From assembly GCA_028716845.1 (NCBI GenBank), contig JAQUPF010000007.1, positions 1-64,000 on the forward strand: DNA of 64,000 nucleotides, written 5' to 3'. The notes beneath the pieces were generated by a model. The model made no database searches. It was not told where the DNA came from and saw only the letters and a program-made list of their open reading frames with translations. Positions 59,069-64,000 of the stretch are shown here, in pieces. A program made the translations under genes and the position numbers. The number at the start of each line of letters is the position of its first letter. Position 1 is the stretch's first letter. Origin of the DNA: a bacterium (GTDB lineage Bacteria > Auribacterota > Tritonobacteria > UBA1439).

Positions 59069-59142
59069 TGCGGGATCGTCTAACGGTAGGACGGCTGGCT
59101 CTGGACCAGTTAGTCCAGGTTCGAATCCTGGTCCCGCAGCCA
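59069..59142 (+). tRNA. tRNA-Gln (anticodon CTG)
   Basis: TGCGGGA pairs with TCCCGCA, then G and an encoded CCA. The anticodon loop CTCTGGA gives CTG. The T-arm CCAGG-TTCGAAT-CCTGG is perfect. Confidence 0.95.
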
Positions 59143-59150
59143 TTCATCAC

Positions 59151-59217
59151 GGTTGATCGTTTCTCGTTGAGGAGCTGCCTTCCCCCGAGAAACGATCAAC
59201 GAGAAACGAGCAACGCC
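59151..59217. repeat. Palindromic repeat between tRNA-Gln and tRNA-Glu
   Basis: GGTTGATCGTTTCTCGTT and, in inverse, CGAGAAACGATCAACGAGAAACGAGCAACG. A shortened copy lies at about 3300-3330 in the bat operon gap. Confidence 0.6.
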
Positions 59218-59222
59218 AGTAG

Positions 59223-59300
59223 GGCGCCATCGTCTAGTCTGGCCTAGGACGCCGGGTTCTCAACCCGGTAACCGGGGTTCAAATCCCCGTGGCGCTACCA
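59223..59300 (+). tRNA. tRNA-Glu (anticodon CTC)
   Basis: GGCGCCA pairs with TGGCGCT (one G-T), then A and CCA. The anticodon arm CCGGG-TTCTCAA-CCCGG gives CTC. The T-arm CGGGG-TTCAAAT-CCCCG is perfect. Confidence 0.95.
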
Positions 59301-59337
59301 TCGCGGCCCCGGCCCGTCGCGCACGGGCCGGGGCCCG

Positions 59338-60540
59338 TCACTCCCGCATCCTCCTGATCCGATGCCACATCCGCTTCTTGCGGATCCGCTCCCGCAGAAC
59401 GTGGTCGTCCCCCGCCGGCCGGATGTCCCCCCCGAAGTATTGTTCGATGTAATAGGAGGCGCTCTCCATCTCCCCGAGCTCCTCGTACAGCGAGGCGAGG
59501 CGGTGCCGGAGGCGCTGGGCCGTGACGGGCGGCGCGCCGCGGAGGGCGCTCTCGTAGCGGCGGATCCCCGCGCGCAGCGCGCCCTCCTCGCGGAGGAAGC
59601 CGTCGTGGAGGGCGCCGAGCCGGAAGTGCGGCAGGTAGCTCTCGGGGAACTCCGCCGCGGCCGAGCCGTAGAGGGCGGCGGCGTCCCGGTACCGTCCGAG
59701 CCGCGTCAGGTGGACGCCGCGATCGAGCATCTCCCCCAGCCGTTCCGGGATCTCCATGCCGGGAGGGTACTCGCTCTGCTCCCGCAGGAGCCCGAGCTCG
59801 AACTCGGCCGCTCCCGCGGCGCGCGGATCCCGGGGCCCCCTCCCCAGGAACGTCTGCCAGAGCTTCATCGCCGCATCGTAGTCCCCCGTGGCCCTGTACG
59901 ACTCGGCGAGCCGACCGTGGGTGGCGAAGTCGCTCCTGTACGGCTCCGAGTTGATTGCGAGGTTGTAGTAGAAGACCGCCTCCCGGTGGTCGCCGAGGCG
60001 CTCGCAGACGGAGGCCATCCGCACCTGGAGGTCGTGGTTGTCCGGGTTCATGAAGAGCGCCGCCCTGAAGCGCTCCTTCGCCTCTCCGAGCGCGCCGCCC
60101 GCGAGGAGGCGGTTCCCCTCCTCGATGAGGGCCTCCAGGTCCCGCTCCCCTGCCTGGAAGGGAGCGGGGCGGGGCAGGAAGATCGCCATCTCGCCGATGG
60201 CCCGCTCGCGCGCCGCCCCGCTCCCGGGGGAGATCTCAGCGGCGCGCCGGTACAGTTCGTACGCCTCCTCCTCCCGGCCGAGGAGCTCCAGGCAGATGCC
60301 CTCGCGGACGTGCGCGGCCGCCTCAAGGTCTCCCCCGGGAGCGGCCGCCGCCGCCGCCCGGTACGCTTCGATCGCCGCCTGGAGGTCGCCGAGTCCGATC
60401 TCCCTGTAGAGGCCGAGGAGGACGAGGTCGCCGGCGCCCGCCGGAGGGGAGGGGCCGGGCGGCTGCGCCGCCGCGAGCGCGATCGCGCACGCCGAGGCGG
60501 CGAGCGTCGCCGGTATCTTCCGCCCGCGCGCCATGCGCAT
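59338..60540 (-). CDS. Secreted TPR protein in the two-component operon
   Basis: 400 residues; ATG at 60540 shares its A with the TGA of the regulator (a GTG at 60543 is the alternative). Signal peptide (MRMARGRKIPATLAASACAIALAAA), then many TPR units: LLGLYREIGLGDLQAAIEAYRAAA, EGICLELLGREEEAYELYRRAAEI, EGNRLLAGGALGEAKERFRAALFMNPDN, RMASVCERLGDHREAVFYYNLAI, YRATGDYDAAMKLWQTFL. The tail is basic. Probably periplasmic scaffold. Co-transcribed with the kinase and regulator, so likely part of the same response. Confidence 0.8.
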   Translation of the reverse strand: MRMARGRKIPATLAASACAIALAAAQPPGPSPPAGAGDLVLLGLYREIGLGDLQAAIEAYRAAAAAAPGGDLEAAAHVREGICLELLGREEEAYELYRRAAEISPGSGAARERAIGEMAIFLPRPAPFQAGERDLEALIEEGNRLLAGGALGEAKERFRAALFMNPDNHDLQVRMASVCERLGDHREAVFYYNLAINSEPYRSDFATHGRLAESYRATGDYDAAMKLWQTFLGRGPRDPRAAGAAEFELGLLREQSEYPPGMEIPERLGEMLDRGVHLTRLGRYRDAAALYGSAAAEFPESYLPHFRLGALHDGFLREEGALRAGIRRYESALRGAPPVTAQRLRHRLASLYEELGEMESASYYIEQYFGGDIRPAGDDHVLRERIRKKRMWHRIRRMRE

Positions 60541-61223
60541 CACCCCGTGAACTTGTACCCCGCCCCGTACACCGTCTGGATGAGGCGCGGCGCGGAGGGA
60601 TCCGCCTCGATCTTCTTGCGGAGCTTCATGATGAGCGTGTCGACCGTCCTCGTCGTCGGGAAGACATCGTAGCCCCAGATCTCGTCGAGGAGCTTCTCCC
60701 TCGTGACGACCTCGTTGCGGTGGGCGATGAGGTAGCGCAGGATCTTCGTCTCCATCGAGGTGCAGGTGACGGCCTCCCCCCCGCGGACGACCTGGTAGCT
60801 CTTCAAATCGATGGTGACGTCCCCGGCGACGTACCGCTCGATCTCCGCCCCGTCGCCCGCGTCGCCCCGCCGGCCGAGGGCCCGCACGCGGGCGAGGAGC
60901 TCCCTGACGCCGAACGGCTTGGTCATGTAGTCGTCCGCCCCGAGCTCGAGGCCGAGCACCTTGTCCATCTCCTCACCCTTCGCGGAGAGCATGAGGATGC
61001 GGGCGGCCGCGGTCTTCTCCTTGATCTTCCGGCAGACGTCGTAGCCGCTCATGTCAGGGAGCATGATGTCCAAAATGACGATCTGCGGCGCCTTCTCGGC
61101 CGCGAGCCGGATCCCCTCGCCGCCGGTCCCGGCGCGGAAGACCTCGTAGCCCTGCGTGCGGAAGAAATCCTCCAGGCTGACCGCCAGCCTCCGCTCGTCC
61201 TCGATGATCAGAATGCGATCCAT
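60540..61223 (-). CDS. OmpR-family response regulator
   Basis: 227 residues from ATG 61223 after GGAGGAGCCC; the track start is too long. Receiver: E8-D9, phosphoacceptor D52 (VILDIMLPD), S80, K102 (MTKPFG). Winged helix: TIDLKSYQVVRGGEAVTCTSMETKILRYLIAHRNEVVTREKLLDEIWGYDVFPTTRTVDTLIMKLRKKIEADPSAPRLIQTVYGAGYKFTG. PhoB/PhoP-like. Partner kinase is 20 bases upstream in the operon. Confidence 0.93.
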   Translation of the reverse strand: MDRILIIEDERRLAVSLEDFFRTQGYEVFRAGTGGEGIRLAAEKAPQIVILDIMLPDMSGYDVCRKIKEKTAAARILMLSAKGEEMDKVLGLELGADDYMTKPFGVRELLARVRALGRRGDAGDGAEIERYVAGDVTIDLKSYQVVRGGEAVTCTSMETKILRYLIAHRNEVVTREKLLDEIWGYDVFPTTRTVDTLIMKLRKKIEADPSAPRLIQTVYGAGYKFTG

Positions 61224-61242
61224 GGGCTCCTCCCTGCGGGCG

Positions 61243-63432
61243 CTAACGGGCGGGGAGGACGATGGTGAAGGTGCTCCCCTCGCCGGGGACGCTCCGCACC
61301 TCCACCCGTCCGCCGTGCGCCTCGGCGACGCTCTTGACGATGGAGAGGCCGATACCCGCGCCCTTCCGCGCCGTCCCCTCCGCCCCGTCATGGCGGTAGA
61401 ACATTGAAAATATCCTTTCCAGGTCCTTCCGGTCAATGCCGATTCCCCTGTCCCTGACCGCGAGGGTGATCTCGCCGCCGTCCCTGCCGAGCTCGACCCA
61501 TATCGTCTTGTCGTCGCGGGAGAACTTGACGGCGTTGTCCATGAGATTGATGAGCGCCTGGCTGACGGCGTCCTCGTCCGCGGGGACCTCGCCGATGTCC
61601 CCGGCGGCGCGGAAATTGATCTCGAACCCCTCCGCGGTGACGTACTGCCGGAAGGCGCTCACGGTCGCGGCGACCGTGCGGGCGAGCGGGACGGGCCTGA
61701 TCTGGTACGTCCGCTTCCCCGCGCCGATCCTCGAGAAGTCGAGGACGTTTTCGATCAGCCGCGAGAGCCGCTCGCTCTCGCTCGTGATGAAACTGAAATA
61801 CTCCTTCTCCCGCTCCCTGCTCGAGACGGCGCCGAGTTCGAGCATCTCCCCCACGGCGCGTATCGTGGCGAGCGGCGTTCGCAGCTCGTGCGAGACCCTC
61901 GACACGAAGTCGCTCTTGAGTCTCGCGATCTCGTGGTCCTTGCGGATCGAGCGGTACGAAACCGAGAGGCCGAGGAGGACGATCGAGGCGAGGAGGGCCA
62001 TGTAGGTGAGCCATGTCCGCCGCTCCTTCACCTCCCCGAGGAGGAGCGGGCCGTCGCTCCGGTAGGCGAGCGACAGGGTCCAGAGGGGGAGGGCCGGACC
62101 GAGCGGCCGCCGCGCCTCGAAGCGTGAGCGCGGTCCATCCCCCTCGGCGAGGACAATCTCCCCTCCGCCGTCCGTGACCGTCAGGGAGACGTCCCATCCC
62201 GGGTCGAAGGAGGCGCGGAGTGCCTCGAGCATCTCCTCCCGCAGGGCCTCGCCGTCGAGGAGGACGGCGAGGAGGACCGGGGCATCCGCCCCGCCGAGCG
62301 CGGTGAGGCCGCAGGCGAGGATCGTCCCGCCGTCGCCCGGCATGATCCGGAAGCGGTCCCCGCCCCTCGAGGCGAGGATCTGCCGGAAATCGGCCTGCAG
62401 CGATTGTCGCATCTCCTCCATCAGCGCGGCGGTGCGATCCGTCCGCCGCCATCGTCTCCATGCCTCCTCGAAGGCGCGCGCCTGCGAGGGGGAGAGCCCG
62501 TCATCGGCCGCGAGCGCCTCCATCTCGCCCCGCACCATCCGCGCGTAGAACGCGGCCTCACGGCGGCTGCCGGCCCCTCCGCCATCCGCGAGCCCGCCCA
62601 TGATGCCGATGAGGATATCGGCGGCCATCGATGCCTCGCCGCGGGCGCGCTCGGCGGCCGCCGTCCGGTACCGGACGAGGAGGGGAAGGGAGAGGCCGCC
62701 GAAGAGGAGATCGCCCGAAAGGCCGGTGAGCCCCTCCCGGCCGATCCTCGCCGCCTCGGCGTACCGGCCCGCCTTCATCGAACAGCGGGCGGCGGCCGCG
62801 AGGGCGACGGCGCGGGCGTGCGCGCTCCCCGCGTCCGCCGCCGCGGCCTCATACTCGCCGACGGCGCCGGCGGGATCGCCCTCGATGAACTCCCTCCTGC
62901 TGCCCGCCTTCATCCTCCGCGAGAACTCCACGAGACGCTCGTCCGTCCTTCCCCCGATGGGAATGTCGATCCGCCACTCCTCCACGGGGGACGGGAAGGG
63001 GAAGACGGGGCGGAGGTCGCCGTCGAGGATGAAGAAGCCCTCGATCGCCGCACAGGCCCGCTCCGCCTGGCCGATGCCGTCGGCGAGCTCGACGAACGGC
63101 ATCCCGGGCCGTGCCCGATGGGCGAGGGCGTCCAGGCAGGCGAGGGCGGGCTGCCCGGCGGCGGCGGCGAGCGAGCCGGCGAGCGCCTGGAGGCGGCCGT
63201 TCACCGTCTCGGCGACCTGGGCCGGCTCCGCGGCGATGGACTGGAGCGTGCGGGAGGCGAAGTAGACGAGCGGCAGCGAGGGGAGGATGACGGAGAAGGC
63301 GAAGAGGAAGAGGAGGCGGCCCTTCCTGAGCGTGGCGAACGCCGCCGAGAGACGTCGAGGGATCAATGCGCCCGTTGCTCCGTGCAAGCGAAGGTCATGC
63401 CGCCCCGCCCGGAGGAGACAGCGCGGCCTCAT
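61243..63432 (-). CDS. Sensor histidine kinase with large extracytoplasmic domain
   Basis: 729 residues. One membrane helix near 38-57 (LLFLFAFSVILPSLPLVYF), a long periplasmic part of about 400 residues containing helical TPR-like segments (AGAVGEYEAAAADAGSAHARAVALAAAARCSMKAGRYAEAARIG), a second helix near 472-488 (TYMALLASIVLLGLSVS), then HisKA with FVSRVSHELRTP (His about 515) and HATPase_c with N box ALINLMDNAVKF, DRGIGID, and GAGIGLSIVKSVAEAHGG. All kinase boxes are intact. The signal is unknown; the sensor part is not a standard PAS or CHASE domain. The start is uncertain (ATG 63432 or later TTG). Confidence 0.85.
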   Translation of the reverse strand: MRPRCLLRAGRHDLRLHGATGALIPRRLSAAFATLRKGRLLFLFAFSVILPSLPLVYFASRTLQSIAAEPAQVAETVNGRLQALAGSLAAAAGQPALACLDALAHRARPGMPFVELADGIGQAERACAAIEGFFILDGDLRPVFPFPSPVEEWRIDIPIGGRTDERLVEFSRRMKAGSRREFIEGDPAGAVGEYEAAAADAGSAHARAVALAAAARCSMKAGRYAEAARIGREGLTGLSGDLLFGGLSLPLLVRYRTAAAERARGEASMAADILIGIMGGLADGGGAGSRREAAFYARMVRGEMEALAADDGLSPSQARAFEEAWRRWRRTDRTAALMEEMRQSLQADFRQILASRGGDRFRIMPGDGGTILACGLTALGGADAPVLLAVLLDGEALREEMLEALRASFDPGWDVSLTVTDGGGEIVLAEGDGPRSRFEARRPLGPALPLWTLSLAYRSDGPLLLGEVKERRTWLTYMALLASIVLLGLSVSYRSIRKDHEIARLKSDFVSRVSHELRTPLATIRAVGEMLELGAVSSREREKEYFSFITSESERLSRLIENVLDFSRIGAGKRTYQIRPVPLARTVAATVSAFRQYVTAEGFEINFRAAGDIGEVPADEDAVSQALINLMDNAVKFSRDDKTIWVELGRDGGEITLAVRDRGIGIDRKDLERIFSMFYRHDGAEGTARKGAGIGLSIVKSVAEAHGGRVEVRSVPGEGSTFTIVLPAR

Positions 63433-63448
63433 TCATGCTAGTATGAAT
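63431..63448. promoter_or_regulatory. Dyad in the divergent promoter region
   Basis: ATTCAT-GCTAGT-ATGAAT between the kinase start and the 63500 gene. It overlaps the proposed ATG of the kinase; candidate operator. Confidence 0.35.
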
Positions 63449-63499
63449 ACGTGGCGATGTCAATGAACGCGCCGCGCGTCGCGAAGGGAGAGTGAACAG

Positions 63500-63703
63500 A
63501 TGCAGGTCGTCCATCGATTTCACAAGAAGCTGTGCACATTCAAGGGGGCGGAGGTGAAGGTGGGCTACGAGGGGATCCGGGAGCGCGGGAACCCGAACGT
63601 CAACTGGCACCCGACCGAGTGCCTCAACATGACCGAGCCGTGCGTCGAGGCGAAATGCCGTTTCACGAAAAAGCCGGGCGCGAACAGGAACTACCTCCGC
63701 TGA
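63500..63703 (+). CDS. Small cysteine-containing protein, unknown
   Basis: 67 residues from ATG 63500 after GGGAGAGTGAACAG. Four Cys (C12, C41, C48, C52: CLNMTEPCVEAKCRF) and many basic residues. Could bind zinc. No family recognised. It reads as a genuine small gene by its ribosome binding site and codon use. Confidence 0.6.
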   Translation: MQVVHRFHKKLCTFKGAEVKVGYEGIRERGNPNVNWHPTECLNMTEPCVEAKCRFTKKPGANRNYLR

Positions 63704-63728
63704 CGCGCCCCGCCCGGACGCAACGCCG

Positions 63729-64000
63729 ATGAGAACCGCACTCCTCCTCGCGCTCGCGCTCGCCGCCGCCCCGCTGCCCGCCGCGGCCGACTACTACTAC
63801 TCCTCCGGCAGGAGGCACCGCCTCTCCCGCCTGCCCGGTCTCTGGGCGGCGTCCTCGGAGGCCGACGGGAGGGCCGGCGCGCGGCGGCCGCACAGGATCG
63901 TACGGGCCCCCGACAGGGCCGCGGCGGCCGCCTCGCTCCCGCGCGGCGTCCCGCGGCGCTTTCTCAATCCCGTCTTCGACGACGGGGGCGGGAGGCCGCT
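63729..64000 (+). CDS. Secreted protein, N-terminal part (3' end outside window)
   Basis: The frame from ATG 63729 is open to the right edge. A clear signal peptide (MRTALLLALALAAAPLPAAA) is followed by DYYYSSGRRHRLSRL, a pattern seen at the start of secreted subtilase-like proteins (YYYSxGRRxxL). Too little is visible for a firm call. Confidence 0.6.
   Translation, partial: MRTALLLALALAAAPLPAAADYYYSSGRRHRLSRLPGLWAASSEADGRAGARRPHRIVRAPDRAAAAASLPRGVPRRFLNPVFDDGGGRP

Overview
The window is a 64 kb piece of a GC-rich, Gram-negative-type bacterial chromosome. The evidence is a Bat aerotolerance operon, lipoprotein signals, an outer-sphere peptidoglycan amidase, GH3 hexosaminidase and many radical SAM/B12 proteins. 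The mix (B12-radical SAM proteins, FrhB-type module, pyruvate phosphate dikinase, DeoC/RpiB with microcompartment-like N-terminal tails, abundant CGCGGAT and CACAGAG intergenic repeats) fits an uncultured anaerobic lineage near the PVC/Omnitrophota-type candidate phyla. That placement is an inference; no rRNA is present.

Layout. 1-6.1 kb: bat operon (DUF4381-like partial gene, batA, batB, batC, batD, batE). 6.2-12.6 kb: membrane spermidine-synthase-like protein, a SPASM radical SAM protein, and a 989-residue B12-radical SAM / ferredoxin / FrhB fusion. 12.6-23.0 kb: accessory region that starts with tRNA-Val and tRNA-Asp. Downstream of tRNA-Asp, six imperfect copies of a sequence ending like the tRNA-Asp 3' end (..CCGTCGTCCCCGCCAg), each followed by a GC-rich hairpin, divide the region into modules: a six-gene low-GC operon (SatD-like, membrane partner, winged-helix protein, membrane coiled-coil protein, zinc-ribbon/PIN-like protein, small coiled-coil protein); a serine-recombinase remnant cut by a RAYT element with 26-bp terminal inverted repeats, plus hicBA; a two-gene NTP_transf_8 module; and a wHTH-MNT/HEPN pair. 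23.1-33.8 kb: mixed small operons (metallo-beta-lactamase, erythromycin-esterase-like, DUF5666, PadR, TauE/SafE, DUF3147, AlkD, prenyltransferase-like protein, DUF6868, B12-radical SAM, Dps-like ferritin, cytochrome b5).

34.1-63.7 kb is mostly core genome in long, tightly overlapping operons on the plus strand: rpiB-deoC-cyclophilin-amidase-GH3-DUF72; HU-hisS-aspS-phoH-pgpH-ybeY-dgkA/PAP2-CNNM-DUF502-recO; ppdK-sigma factor-apt-tRNA-Arg; PHP-TPR; hpt; tRNA-Gln and tRNA-Glu. A minus-strand block holds a histidine kinase, its OmpR-type regulator and a TPR protein. The last gene runs off the right edge.

How the parts work together: the phoH/ybeY/pgpH/dgkA block is the conserved RNA-processing and envelope cluster. 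hpt and apt are purine salvage enzymes. rpiB and deoC may form a sugar-phosphate unit aimed at a microcompartment encoded elsewhere. The accessory region looks like stepwise accretion of toxin-antitoxin and defence-like cassettes at a tRNA-derived site and is the best place to look for something new.
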